From CANNBR01 sp964592275 (GTDB taxonomy: Bacteria > Babelota > Babeliae > Babelales > CAIQNR01): 33,365 nt of DNA. Positions 14,755-23,736 of this stretch are shown one piece after another. Below the pieces are notes generated by a model, which was not told where the DNA came from, searched no databases, and worked only from the letters and a program-made list of their open reading frames with translations. Numbering within the stretch: position 1 is the first letter of the stretch; every line of letters starts with the position of its first letter. The stretch lies in contig CAZQDJ010000010.1 in the NCBI GenBank assembly GCA_964592275.1, forward strand, positions 1-33,365. Reading direction: 5' to 3'. Both the position numbers and the translations under genes were made by a program.

Positions 14755-17457
14755 TCAATAAGCCTTCTTGGAGCTTCTTTTTATTTGTTTTCGTATCTCT
14801 TCAATAACCAAAAGTAAGAGCCCACTACACCCAACTATTGCCCAATCAAATAATGATAATGGAACAACTTTAAAAATGGTACGCAAAAAAGGAATAGTAA
14901 CGATTGCTATTTGGGTAACAAAAATTCCTCCTAATGCGAGCGCTAACCAACGATTAGAAAAAGGAGAAAGAGAAAATAAAGATCGATCAAGAGAACGGCA
15001 ATTCAAAGCGGTCACCCACTGACAGCACGTTAAAGTTACCATCGTCATAGTACGCGCAAGTTCAAGGCTCACAGGCAGATACCATACAAAAACAAAGCAT
15101 GAAGCCCCAGCGACTAAAAATCCACTATACAGCACTCGTACCGCTAAGGACTTTGTCATCAAAGTTGTTTGATCACGTAACCATGCGCTATTCATCAGAT
15201 TTTTTTCAACTGGTTCTAATGAAAGAGCAGTATCTAAAAAACCATCGGTCACTAAATTAAGCCACAAAATTTGGCATGCAAGAAGTGGTACTGGATATCC
15301 TCCAGCAAGCGAAAAAAGCATTACTAACACTTCTGCAAAGTTCGTTGTAAAAAAATATAAAATAACCCGCTTAAAGGTATAAAATATATGACGCCCATAT
15401 TCAATGCCACCAGGTATTTTTTCAAAAGCATCATCAAGTACTAAAATATGTGCCGCCTCTTTTGCCACTTCACTTCCTGTTCCTGCCATCACCAGAGAAA
15501 CATCAGATTTTGCAAAAGCAGGAGCATCATTAGCCCCATCTCCAATCATCATTACAACCTTTCCTTGCTTTTGATACGCCAAAACAAGTCTTATTTTATC
15601 CACAGGTAAAAGTCGCGAATACACTACTGTGGTTGAAAGAAAAGGCATAAGCTCGTCATCAGAAAGTTGATGAAACATGGTTCCATTCATAATTGCCTGA
15701 TCGTTTTTATCTTGAAGTATCCCTGCTAATTTGCCCATATACGAAGCAGTTTTAATACTATCACCCGTTGCCATAACAACCTGAATTCCAGCTTTTTGCA
15801 TCTGAGCAATCACTTCAGCACTGTTTTCACGTAAGGTATCACTAATACCCACGGTTCCTAAAAAAGTAAGTCCCTCATGCAAAAGAGTAGTAAAAAAAGA
15901 ACCTTCTTCCTGTTTTTCCAAAAGAGAAAGAGAAGATAAAGAAAATTCTTTAACCGCAAATGCCAAAACCCTTAACCCTTCATTAAGCAATGTTTGACCA
16001 TATATGTGCTGAAATTCATATATTTCAGAACTACGCTTACCAATAGTTTCTAAAGAACCAATAACAAACACTATCCCTTTGTTATCTTTTTTATAAAAAC
16101 CAGCATGATACTGATGTTCTGCGCTAAAAGGAATCTCATATAATTTTTCATACTGAGACTCTATATCTTGCAAAGTAAGACCATACTTGTGAGCACATAC
16201 TCGCAAAGCAGCTTCATTAGCACTTCCTTTTACTATCCATTTCTTTTTTTTCTCATTCCATTCAAGCACAGAACGATCAAGAAGAAGCGCAGCTTCCATC
16301 ATCATATGAAGATCATGGTGTTTTTTATCTACATCTTTGGTTGTTATACTATCACCTGCAAAGGTTATCTCTCCTTCTTCATGATAGCCAATACCAGTGA
16401 CCCTATATTCATATGCTTCTGCTTGAAGTGCTACTACCATCAATTCGTTTTTTGTGAGTGTTCCTGTCTTATCAATAAGAGCAACTTGAGCACGACCCAA
16501 TGCTTCGATTGCTTGTAATCGCTTAGCAACGAGTTTATGACGAGCCATTACATAAGCACCACTTACTAAAATAATGGTCATAATAACAGGCAACCCTTGA
16601 GGAACCACGCACATAAAAAGAGCGATTAAAGCTGCTAAAAGCTCTGGAAACGGTTTCCCGGCCAAAATGCCAATAATAAAAAGACTGACGCAGATAAAAA
16701 TAATAAGCCATAAAACAAATTTTAAAACACGTGAAAGATCTCGCTGTAATGGCATTTGATGAGAAAAAACCTCAACATCGGCTGGATATTTTCTAGCTTC
16801 AGTCCGAGCTCCCGTTGCAACAACAACAACACGCGCATAACCGGTTACTACATACGATCCATAAAAAACCATATTAGAGTGTTTAAGTTCATCAGCATCA
16901 AAAGTACCCTCACCTTCAAGTAATGCTTCACTTTGTTTATATACTGCTTGCGACTCGCCAGTTACTGCTGCCTCATCTACCGTCAATCCATAACATTCTA
17001 AAATACGCGCATCAGCAGGCACATGTTCACCTTCTTGCAAGATCAAAATATCACCTGGTACTAACTGCTCATCGCTTACAAGATTTTTTACCCCATCGCG
17101 TATTACAATCGATTGCTGTTTTTTAAATGATCGTAATTGATCAACCATTGAGGCAATGCGACGTTCCTGAAACGTCCCAATAGTTGCATTTAAAAGAATA
17201 ATGCCAATGATGATAAACGTATCAAAAGGGTCTCCTGCAAAAAAAATAACCCCCGAAGCTGCTGCTAGTAAAAGTATAAGAGGCTCGCATAATGCACCAA
17301 AAAAAGTAGTTACTAACGAAAAAGGCTTTGATATATGCGTTATATTCAACCCATACAGCGCTTTTCGCTCTTTAACCTTTGCACTACTTAATCCTTGCTC
17401 TTGATCTGTTTTCAAAAATTCAAGAACTTCATCTTTTGATTTTCTATACCAGTTCAT
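14755..17457 (-). CDS. P2-type cation-transporting ATPase (Ca2+-ATPase-like)
   Basis: A 900-residue pump of the SERCA/PMCA-like group. It has an N-terminal cation-ATPase domain (YRKSKDEVLEFLKTDQEQGL), actuator TGES (166-169), phosphorylation site DKTGTLT with Asp329, hinge GDGANDAPA (639-647) and about ten membrane helices. Of the SERCA calcium ligands, the equivalents of Glu771 (Glu709), Asn796 (Asn734), Thr799 (Thr737) and Asp800 (Asp738) are present. The helix-4 motif, however, reads VPQGLP (285-290), with Gln287 where Ca2+ pumps have Glu309. The ion carried is therefore uncertain. It is encoded upstream of ompH/skp with a 74-bp gap. Confidence 0.9.
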   Translation of the reverse strand: MNWYRKSKDEVLEFLKTDQEQGLSSAKVKERKALYGLNITHISKPFSLVTTFFGALCEPLILLLAAASGVIFFAGDPFDTFIIIGIILLNATIGTFQERRIASMVDQLRSFKKQQSIVIRDGVKNLVSDEQLVPGDILILQEGEHVPADARILECYGLTVDEAAVTGESQAVYKQSEALLEGEGTFDADELKHSNMVFYGSYVVTGYARVVVVATGARTEARKYPADVEVFSHQMPLQRDLSRVLKFVLWLIIFICVSLFIIGILAGKPFPELLAALIALFMCVVPQGLPVIMTIILVSGAYVMARHKLVAKRLQAIEALGRAQVALIDKTGTLTKNELMVVALQAEAYEYRVTGIGYHEEGEITFAGDSITTKDVDKKHHDLHMMMEAALLLDRSVLEWNEKKKKWIVKGSANEAALRVCAHKYGLTLQDIESQYEKLYEIPFSAEHQYHAGFYKKDNKGIVFVIGSLETIGKRSSEIYEFQHIYGQTLLNEGLRVLAFAVKEFSLSSLSLLEKQEEGSFFTTLLHEGLTFLGTVGISDTLRENSAEVIAQMQKAGIQVVMATGDSIKTASYMGKLAGILQDKNDQAIMNGTMFHQLSDDELMPFLSTTVVYSRLLPVDKIRLVLAYQKQGKVVMMIGDGANDAPAFAKSDVSLVMAGTGSEVAKEAAHILVLDDAFEKIPGGIEYGRHIFYTFKRVILYFFTTNFAEVLVMLFSLAGGYPVPLLACQILWLNLVTDGFLDTALSLEPVEKNLMNSAWLRDQTTLMTKSLAVRVLYSGFLVAGASCFVFVWYLPVSLELARTMTMVTLTCCQWVTALNCRSLDRSLFSLSPFSNRWLALALGGIFVTQIAIVTIPFLRTIFKVVPLSLFDWAIVGCSGLLLLVIEEIRKQIKRSSKKAY

Positions 17458-17473
17458 AGAACTTCTTTCTTAT

Positions 17474-18274
17474 TTAATTTTCTAACAAATTAACAGCAAC
17501 AGGAAAATTACCCGAAGGAGCTTCTTGTAGTCTCATTAAACGACTCCGTAACCCTGATAGCCCTGCTCTGAAATCAGAAGCTCTATTTTCAATCACCTGA
17601 GGAACTGGAAGTAATGGCTGTCTTACAGCCGCAGGTCGAGGAGGAGTGCCAGTTACAGCCGCAGTAAATTTTTGGAGAGGAGAAGCTTCTTCTTTATAAA
17701 CCTCATCAAGCGCTTGATGAATAGACACTTCGTCAATGTATTGTAAAAGCCTACTATTCCCAAGATAGACAATTTTTTTATAGATAAACTTTTCTCTTAA
17801 AATGGAAATAAGCACTTGATTAATAAGATGAGGAAAAGTTGCATAGTTCGAATAATCTTCGTCGGCAACAGTAACTCCATTTTTTGAATCAAAAATCGTT
17901 ATACGGGGAAAAATAGTAATCATAAAGGTTAACGGGTAAAAAAAAGCTTTTAAGTCTTTTGTAAGAAATATCTGTTGTCGAATGTTTTTTTCAAAAGAGT
18001 GTGGTATCCGTTCCCAAAAATAAACATTCAATACAATTTCACTCTCTGTTCTTTTTTGTACGAGACTAGGAATATAATTATGACCATCGCAATAAGACCA
18101 ATGTAAAACTACAAGCACTTTTTTTTCATGACCCATCTCTTCAACAACTTGTCCTAAAAATGCAGGATCATTAGTGCATTCAATAGTAAAAGTTTCGTCT
18201 AGAGGAGATTCAGCAGAATAGCCACTAGCTATGAAACACAGACTCAAAAAAAATATACTTTTTTTAAATGTCAT
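17474..18274 (-). CDS. secreted protein, unknown, possible thioredoxin-like fold
   Basis: A 266-residue protein with a clear signal peptide (KKSIFFLSLCFIASGYSA). The segment KKVLVVLHWSYCDGHNY resembles the first strand-helix of a thioredoxin fold, but it has a single Cys and no CxxC. A later strand reads ITIFDSKNGV. The C-terminal 60 residues are rich in Pro, Ala and Arg and look disordered. The ribosome site AAGGAAA precedes ATG by 8 nt. It lies 16 bp upstream of the P-type ATPase on the same strand. The fold is a guess. Confidence 0.55.
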   Translation of the reverse strand: MTFKKSIFFLSLCFIASGYSAESPLDETFTIECTNDPAFLGQVVEEMGHEKKVLVVLHWSYCDGHNYIPSLVQKRTESEIVLNVYFWERIPHSFEKNIRQQIFLTKDLKAFFYPLTFMITIFPRITIFDSKNGVTVADEDYSNYATFPHLINQVLISILREKFIYKKIVYLGNSRLLQYIDEVSIHQALDEVYKEEASPLQKFTAAVTGTPPRPAAVRQPLLPVPQVIENRASDFRAGLSGLRSRLMRLQEAPSGNFPVAVNLLEN

Positions 18275-18324
18275 TGGGACTTTCCTTACAAAAACAATAA
18301 TTTCTTTTTAAAAATAAAACATTT

Positions 18325-18990
18325 TTATGATAGCGATTTTAGAATTTTTTCAATGTATTTAAATTCAAGATAATTCAACATTAAATTCATTGTTGTTTTT
18401 TCTATAAAAACGCCACGGAAGGCAGGATAACACACTATTTGCACTAAGGCACTTTTTAAAAAACTTTCTGAAAATGTACATTCTATCATCACCTTCTGTT
18501 GTGAATTAAGCTCTCCAAATGAAGCTAATGGTAAACAGGCAATAATAATTTTTTTATCAGGAGCATCAAGAATAACTTCTCCTTTATGATCAGCTATTAT
18601 TTCTAAAAAAAGTGCTGCATCATTCTCAAAATCTTCATGTAGTGGTACTAATTTTTCAACAAAATAGTGAGGCGCCGAAATAGAAATATTACCAGAGGCA
18701 CATCGTATTGCCCCTAGAACAAGAATAGTAACACAAGTAAAAAAAGTAATTTGTAGAGGCCATGAAAATGCAAAAAACGAATAGCTTTCTTGATATAAAA
18801 AAAGGAGTTCGAGAGAAATAAAAATAAGTACATAAAAAGAGAATGTTAAAACGATGAGGCGAACGTCAAAAAACTGTTTCTGTTTTATGCGCAAGAGCCT
18901 ATTAATACCTGGTATAGAGTAAAAAAGATACGCAAAAAGAGTGATAGAAATGCATACGACTGCTGATAAAAAAATAAAAGACACCGACAT
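18325..18990 (-). CDS. membrane protein with three N-terminal helices, unknown
   Basis: About 221 residues. Three hydrophobic segments lie in the first 100 residues (SVSFIFLSAVVCISITLFAY; LIVLTFSFYVLIFISLELLF; PLQITFFTCVTILVLGAI). A soluble C-terminal domain of about 120 residues follows (ISAPHYFVEKLVPLHEDFE onward). ATG 18990 is used because TTAAGG precedes it; an in-frame TTG at 19005 has no such site. No family is recognised. The next gene begins about 50 bp downstream on the same strand. Confidence 0.6.
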   Translation of the reverse strand: MSVSFIFLSAVVCISITLFAYLFYSIPGINRLLRIKQKQFFDVRLIVLTFSFYVLIFISLELLFLYQESYSFFAFSWPLQITFFTCVTILVLGAIRCASGNISISAPHYFVEKLVPLHEDFENDAALFLEIIADHKGEVILDAPDKKIIIACLPLASFGELNSQQKVMIECTFSESFLKSALVQIVCYPAFRGVFIEKTTMNLMLNYLEFKYIEKILKSLS

Positions 18991-19115
18991 AAAAACCTTA
19001 ACCAAAAACCATATGAATGATTATTAGTCTTATCGAAATAACTTTTATGTCTAGAGCATCACCCTCAGCTTTATTTAATTAATCTCCCACAACCCTCTCA
19101 CCAAGAAACAAAAGA

Positions 19116-19688
19116 CTAGTCTAATCCCACACTATCAAACCGAACATAACATCTACTTGATAAAAGTTCGCTCTTTCCCGGCATGAATAATACACCTCGA
19201 GCCGTCGACTCCAAGGTAAATCCTGATTTTTCTGCCACACGAATACTTGCTACGTTTTCTTCTTGGCACAAAAGTGTAATTCGGCGCAGTCCCAATTGCT
19301 TAAATCCGTAAAGGATAAGCGCTGCAACTGCTTCTTGTACATATCCCTTACGTTGTTCACTTGTTCTGCACCAATAGCCAACTGCCGCTGAAGGAATATT
19401 CCAATCAGGGCTATTGAAACCACACATGGCAACAAGACGACCTTCACGGAAAACCCCCAAATGGAACGCTTTCCGAAGAAGAAAATCTACATAAGAAACA
19501 CGAGCGAATTCTTCCGAGCTCTCAAGCGTTGGAATAGCTTGAGCCCACGGCAACCACTGTTTAAAGTGCTCAAAGCTTTCGACTACACATTCGTTAAGCG
19601 CTTTGCCATCGCCAGCTTGTATTGGGCGTAACATAAGGCGAGCGGTAGTAATGGGAAAAGGACAATCTAATAAGAGTGGATTTTTCAT
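19116..19688 (-). CDS. GNAT N-acetyltransferase, RimJ/RimL type
   Basis: A 190-residue acetyl-CoA-dependent transferase. ITTARLMLRPIQAGDGKAL opens the fold, YWCRTSEQRKGYVQEAVAAL is the acetyl-CoA-binding motif A (a variant with Gln-Arg-Lys-Gly-Tyr), and RITLLCQEENVASIRVAEKSGF is motif B. Proteins of this type acetylate ribosomal protein N-termini, other proteins or small amines; the substrate here is not evident. ATG overlaps the stop of the upstream hydrolase (ATGA), which implies translational coupling. Confidence 0.9.
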   Translation of the reverse strand: MKNPLLLDCPFPITTARLMLRPIQAGDGKALNECVVESFEHFKQWLPWAQAIPTLESSEEFARVSYVDFLLRKAFHLGVFREGRLVAMCGFNSPDWNIPSAAVGYWCRTSEQRKGYVQEAVAALILYGFKQLGLRRITLLCQEENVASIRVAEKSGFTLESTARGVLFMPGKSELLSSRCYVRFDSVGLD

Positions 19689-20638
19689 TGAGGTAACTCC
19701 TGGGTTAAGTAATCTGCTATAAGTTGAGGAGCTTTAAGGAGAATAGATAAGTGAGCTGCTTCCTCAACAATTTTTGTCTTTACAGGCGTAGAAATCAAAT
19801 CTGCATACGCAATAACTTTCTCTGGCACAAACTGTTCATCTTTTGCCCCAATAAAAAATCCAACCGGTTTATCAATTTTTTGCAACAGATCATCAATAGC
19901 ATAAGGTGCAGTTGCAGATGACATGATGTAAGTATAACAAGGTACGATCAAAGGATCTACTGCAAGAAGCTCAGCCGAATAATTAAAAAATAAAGCATTC
20001 CAATGCCCAACAAATGTTTTAGGAAAGAGCATTCCTAAAACATATACCCATGTCCTTGCCTTCTTAACAAAGCTTTCATAGGGAGCAATAGGTTTTTTGG
20101 CAACATCAGCTTTGGCACCTAAATAAGGAGCAAGAAAAATATATCCATCTTCCATTGTATGTTTCGTATGAGCAGCATAATTAATAATAAGGCTTGCCCC
20201 TGAAGAATGGCCTACCAGGTAGAGCTTTGAATCGTTATGTTCTTTTTTTACAAACTTCACTGCTTGCGCAACATCTAGCCATACCCTTTCAATTGAAGGA
20301 GCATCTCCTCGAGGACCTTGTGAATTACCGTGCCCTCTCACATCAAAAATATAACAGCCAATGCCATACTTCTCATGAAGGTTTTTCGCTACCCATTGAT
20401 ACGTTTTATTACCATACAGCCCTGCACCAGCATAAAGAATCACTATTTTCTTAGAAGAAGAATCTGCAAATTTGTAATAAGCAAGTTCAATTCCACCAGA
20501 TACTTTTAAAAAAAGAGGAAGAGTTAAATCAAATTCCTCAACAGCATCAATTTCCTTAAAAGAAAATGGCGTTGCCTTATTCATAAAAAAACCTCCCAAT
20601 AACGCTACATACATCAGTATCTTCATCTTTTTTTCCAT
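19685..20638 (-). CDS. alpha/beta hydrolase, monoacylglycerol-lipase/S33-like, probably exported
   Basis: A 317-residue hydrolase with a hydrophobic N-terminus (KILMYVALLGGFFMNKATPF), likely a signal peptide. The oxyanion-side strand is IVILYAGAGLYG (65-76), followed by FDVRGHGNSQGPRG (98-111). The nucleophile elbow GHSSG (143-147) carries Ser145, the acid is in GAKDEQFVPE, and the His in EEAAHLSILL. This is the arrangement of membrane-lipid or monoacylglycerol hydrolases. ATG 20626 is an alternative start. The gene lies 11 bp after the MerR-family gene and overlaps the acetyltransferase by 4 nt. Confidence 0.88.
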   Translation of the reverse strand: MEKKMKILMYVALLGGFFMNKATPFSFKEIDAVEEFDLTLPLFLKVSGGIELAYYKFADSSSKKIVILYAGAGLYGNKTYQWVAKNLHEKYGIGCYIFDVRGHGNSQGPRGDAPSIERVWLDVAQAVKFVKKEHNDSKLYLVGHSSGASLIINYAAHTKHTMEDGYIFLAPYLGAKADVAKKPIAPYESFVKKARTWVYVLGMLFPKTFVGHWNALFFNYSAELLAVDPLIVPCYTYIMSSATAPYAIDDLLQKIDKPVGFFIGAKDEQFVPEKVIAYADLISTPVKTKIVEEAAHLSILLKAPQLIADYLTQELPQ

Positions 20639-20649
20639 TCACTTTTTAT

Positions 20650-21411
20650 CTATAAGTTTTTATCCGCATAAATTTTCATTGCTTCAGCCAAAAACTCCGC
20701 CATTCCTTGATGAAAGTTGTCGAAAAACGCACGAAACTCTGGATGGGTACAGTAAAATTTTCCAAGTCCTATGTAAACTTCCTTAGTCGGCTGATACATT
20801 CGAATAATTAATCCATAATGCCGAGCAACCAAGTTCTGCACCTCAAGAGAATCAGCCTCTAATCCTTTTTTAATCGCTACGATCAATTGAGAGTTAATTT
20901 CTGATCCTTCAGATTTATATGTATCCCACTCTTCTTCTGTCCAATGAGCAGTATTTCGTTTTGATTCTGCCATCAGCTTTTTGGCATTGTCACCATACCT
21001 ATCAAGAATATACTTCTCATACTTTCTTTGTTTTTCATTATGAAGACCGTAATACAATTCTTTTTCGGCCATAGCCTGCTTGCCTTCTAAATGAACAATT
21101 GTTTTATCAATAGTCTTTGCAAGAATCTTGAGCCGCTTCATACGATGCTGTACTTCTTGTGCATGCAAGCGCAACGCATGTAACTGATCAAAGTCGGTTC
21201 TACCCAGAATGTCTTGTATCTGCTTAAGTTCAAAACCTAATTCTTTAAAAAAAAGAACCTGCTGTAATCGAAGCAACTGTTCTTCATGGTAAAAACGATA
21301 CCCATTTTCTCCCACAAAGGCTGGTTTTAAAAGCCCAATTTCATCATAATACCGAAGCGTCCGAATACTTATACCAGATAACTTTGCCAAGGTGTTAACC
21401 GTATACTTCAT
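20650..21411 (-). CDS. MerR-family regulator with TipAS ligand-binding domain
   Basis: A 253-residue TipAL-like activator. The N-terminal winged helix (TVNTLAKLSGISIRTLRYYDEIGLLKP region) and coiled coil (about residues 75-115) are followed by a TipAS domain. That domain contains YGLHNEKQRKYEKYILDRYG, TEEEWDTYKSEG and ARHYGLIIRMYQPTKEVYIG. TipAS in Streptomyces binds thiopeptide antibiotics, while relatives such as Mta and SkgA sense other compounds. It is the only DNA-binding regulator in the window. It is embedded between two hydrolase genes with 11-16 bp gaps and probably controls this small operon. Confidence 0.93.
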   Translation of the reverse strand: MKYTVNTLAKLSGISIRTLRYYDEIGLLKPAFVGENGYRFYHEEQLLRLQQVLFFKELGFELKQIQDILGRTDFDQLHALRLHAQEVQHRMKRLKILAKTIDKTIVHLEGKQAMAEKELYYGLHNEKQRKYEKYILDRYGDNAKKLMAESKRNTAHWTEEEWDTYKSEGSEINSQLIVAIKKGLEADSLEVQNLVARHYGLIIRMYQPTKEVYIGLGKFYCTHPEFRAFFDNFHQGMAEFLAEAMKIYADKNL

Positions 21412-21427
21412 TACTCTCCCCCCTTAC

Positions 21428-22621
21428 TTATGACGTTTTGATAACAACTGAAAATCTATCTTCAGCAGAACGCTCTAACCCTTGGATAAAATCATCTTTT
21501 GAATACCCTTTAAGATAGACATTGAAAAATTTGATCAAGAGTATTTTTACATTTTTCAGATTCTGCATTTCTCGTTCGTGATCTTCCGTCACATTCGTAA
21601 GCATAAAATAATCACTAAACGTCATGTGATGGCCTTTCCACTGCACATCATAAAAATCATTCTGAGAATCATGACGCAAACGACCTACTGCTTCTTTCAT
21701 TTTTCTCAGAACTTCCCCAAGATCAAAGTGCACAGAAACTTTATCATCTTTTGAGAAAGTCCCCTGTTCAACATTGTACATGACCATCAACGACTTCCTA
21801 CGTTTCTCCATCACTACATCTGGATCGGTATAGCCTTTTTTCACCATACCATCCATTGCAACAACTGCTTTGCAACGTTCATCTCTTTGATCTAATTCAA
21901 GAACGGATGCCGCACCAATCGAATGCCCAAAAGCTCCAAGACGATCAAGATCAAGACGATCAGTAAAAATCCCCTTATCATCATGGGTATTAATACGTTT
22001 AATATGGTGTAATACAAAACTAAGATCCTGGTAACGTAACTCATCCTCATCAATTGCAGGATCAGTTGCAGCTAACTCTACTATTCTACCATCGGAAAAT
22101 TCAACAGGATCAGAAGTATGCGCATGGTTAACTGCAAAAACTACAAAACCATGACTTGCCAATTATTGCAAAATCGATGTGTAACTATGGCAAGGCACTC
22201 CAAAGCCGGGAGAAAAGAGAATAACTGGATACTTTCCTTGCTCAACAGGTAAGGGCACGTGCGCATAAGCATACGTGACAGCATCTGCCCCGATATAACC
22301 AGAACCAAAAAACCATCCCTTTTTTTCGGGAGCTTTCTTTTTGATAAAATCAGCAAGAGAAGAAGAAACATACGGAACTCGATCTTCTGGCTTTCCAGCG
22401 GCTTGTGCTGGGTACCATACCTGCACAAGAACTTCTCGGTGAGGATTTTTTACATCTTTCACTCGCGGTTCTTCACGTGTTGTATCTATCCAATGGTACT
22501 GTACCGTCCCCACTGCATACCTGCCTGTCGGCTTCATAAAATTACTAGCCTCATTCATAGTAACACCTCCTATCATTACCAATCCTATAGCTATCACAAT
22601 GAATCGTTCTAAAATCATCAT
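21428..22621 (-). pseudogene. PAF-acetylhydrolase-like alpha/beta hydrolase, interrupted by one in-frame TAA
   Basis: A single reading frame runs from ATG 22621 (strong AGGAAGG site) to the stop at 21428, broken only by TAA at 22163-22165. Before it, the protein has a hydrophobic signal, then YPVILFSPGFGVPCHSYTS and ILQ. After it, the same frame continues LASHGFVVFAVNHAHTSDP, exactly where the PAF-acetylhydrolase/dienelactone hydrolase family goes on. The nucleophile motif GHSIGA, AMDG and a GHHMTF His follow. A G-to-T change of GAA to TAA would explain the break. TTG directly after the stop has no ribosome site, so separate translation of the second half is unlikely, although reinitiation cannot be excluded. 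The intact product would have been about 396 residues and probably exported. Confidence 0.8.
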
Positions 22622-22801
22622 AACCTTCCTAGTTTTAACTTCATCCAGCAGCATTTCATGCCACTTCATCTACCACTATAAAGGATTACGTAACGAGAGG
22701 GTCAAGTACCCAAAAAAAGCTCAATGAGCTTAAATAATAAAAAATAAAATCTCGGCCATCCTTTAAAAAGTTGGCCTGCCATACGAAGCCTTGGCGAAGT
22801 A

Positions 22802-23194
22802 TGGTGGAGGCGATGGGAATCGAACCCATGTCCGTACTACCGTAATCCGCAGACGCTACATGCTTGTTCCTTACTTATACTCACTGCACTCTACTAAGGA
22901 CAGGAAAAAATGAGTGAGCCAGGCTGGTATACACAAAATTTACGAGCCTAATAAACCTACGTAATGTGTTCTATCTTTGTAATACGTGACAGAAGGTCTG
23001 ATAGACACGACTTTCTGTCAAGAATCAATGATGGTTAGTTCTAACTAAGCAAAAGCCATGTTAGAAGCGTAAACCTCATTGTTTGTCATAAATGTATTTG
23101 CATTTATAGTTTGCCCAATTTTTTAACGAGCGATCAGACAAAGCTCGGCATGCTCCCACGAACGTCAATAACACGTCGAAACCAGTACGCCCCC
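22802..23194 (-). ncRNA. ssrA: transfer-messenger RNA
   Basis: tmRNA rescues stalled ribosomes with SmpB. The 5' end GGGGGCG (23194-23188) pairs fully, with one G-U, with CGCCTCC just before the encoded ACCA at 22802-22805. The T-arm GGGTTCGATTCCC is intact. The open reading frame of the tag runs from 23101 to the TAG at 23047-23045 and encodes ANTFMTNNEVYASNMAFA. Pseudoknot-rich sequence follows (for example GACAGAAAGTCGTG...CTTTCTGTC-like pairings). At 393 nt it is of normal length. The smpB gene lies just upstream on the same strand. Confidence 0.97.
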
Positions 23195-23218
23195 GAAAAT
23201 TTCAAAGAATAATTGCTG

Positions 23219-23248
23219 ATTGTAACAGGCAAATAAGATATCTGTCAA
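23219..23248 (-). promoter_or_regulatory. sigma70 promoter of ssrA
   Basis: On the minus strand, a perfect -35 TTGACA (23248-23243), an 18-nt spacer and -10 TACAAT (23224-23219). The mature tmRNA begins 24 nt after the -10, so a short leader would be removed by RNase P. Confidence 0.75.
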
Positions 23249-23277
23249 TTGGTAGAGCTTTATTAGAGCTTATTCCG

Positions 23278-23736
23278 TCAACGATAGCTTTTAAGCTCTT
23301 TATCAGTTTCACGCTTAATATCACGTTCTTTTAGAAGATTTTTTTTGCCAGCAGCATTGCGATGCTTACATAAACCAAGATGCACTTTAACCAAGCCACG
23401 TTCATTAAAATAAAGTTTGAGTGGAATAAGAGTAATTCCTTTACAAGAAACTTCTCCCACAAGTTTTCGTAATTCTCGTTTTTTTACTAACAACTTACGA
23501 GTTCGTTTCGTATCTTCATCATTTTTTGTATACGCTTTTTCATACTGAGTTACGTGGCAATTTAAAAGGAATAGCTCTCCTTGGTGGAATGTGGCAAAAG
23601 AACCAGTCAAATTAACGTGACCTGAACGTAATGATTTTACTTCATCACCAGAAAGAACAATTCCTGCTTCCAAAGAATCGATAACATCATAATCAAAAAA
23701 AGCTTTTTTATTTTGTGTAATTATTTTCATAGCCAT
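23278..23736 (-). CDS. smpB: SsrA-binding protein SmpB
   Basis: A 152-residue partner of tmRNA in trans-translation. The OB-fold is recognised from IITQNKKAFFDYDVIDSLEAG, GDEVKSLRSGHVNLTGSFA, LLNCHVTQYEKA, the Arg/Lys-rich KRTRKLLVKKRELRKLVG, and GLVKVHLGLCKHR, followed by a basic tail with GKKNLLKERDIKRE. ATG 23736 follows AGAGGTG by 5 nt and directly abuts the stop of the DUF2062 gene. It ends in TGA, which shows that UGA is a stop in this genome. It is encoded just upstream of its RNA partner. Confidence 0.97.
   Translation of the reverse strand: MAMKIITQNKKAFFDYDVIDSLEAGIVLSGDEVKSLRSGHVNLTGSFATFHQGELFLLNCHVTQYEKAYTKNDEDTKRTRKLLVKKRELRKLVGEVSCKGITLIPLKLYFNERGLVKVHLGLCKHRNAAGKKNLLKERDIKRETDKELKSYR

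Noticed and set aside
18991..19005. Start of the three-helix membrane protein at TTG 19005
   Set aside because: ATG 18990 is preceded by AAGG at the right distance, and the part before it is only five codons with no ribosome site.
21428..22162. Second hydrolase half as a separate gene starting at TTG 22162
   Set aside because: There is no ribosome site before the TTG, and the protein family runs without a break across the stop; a single broken gene fits better.
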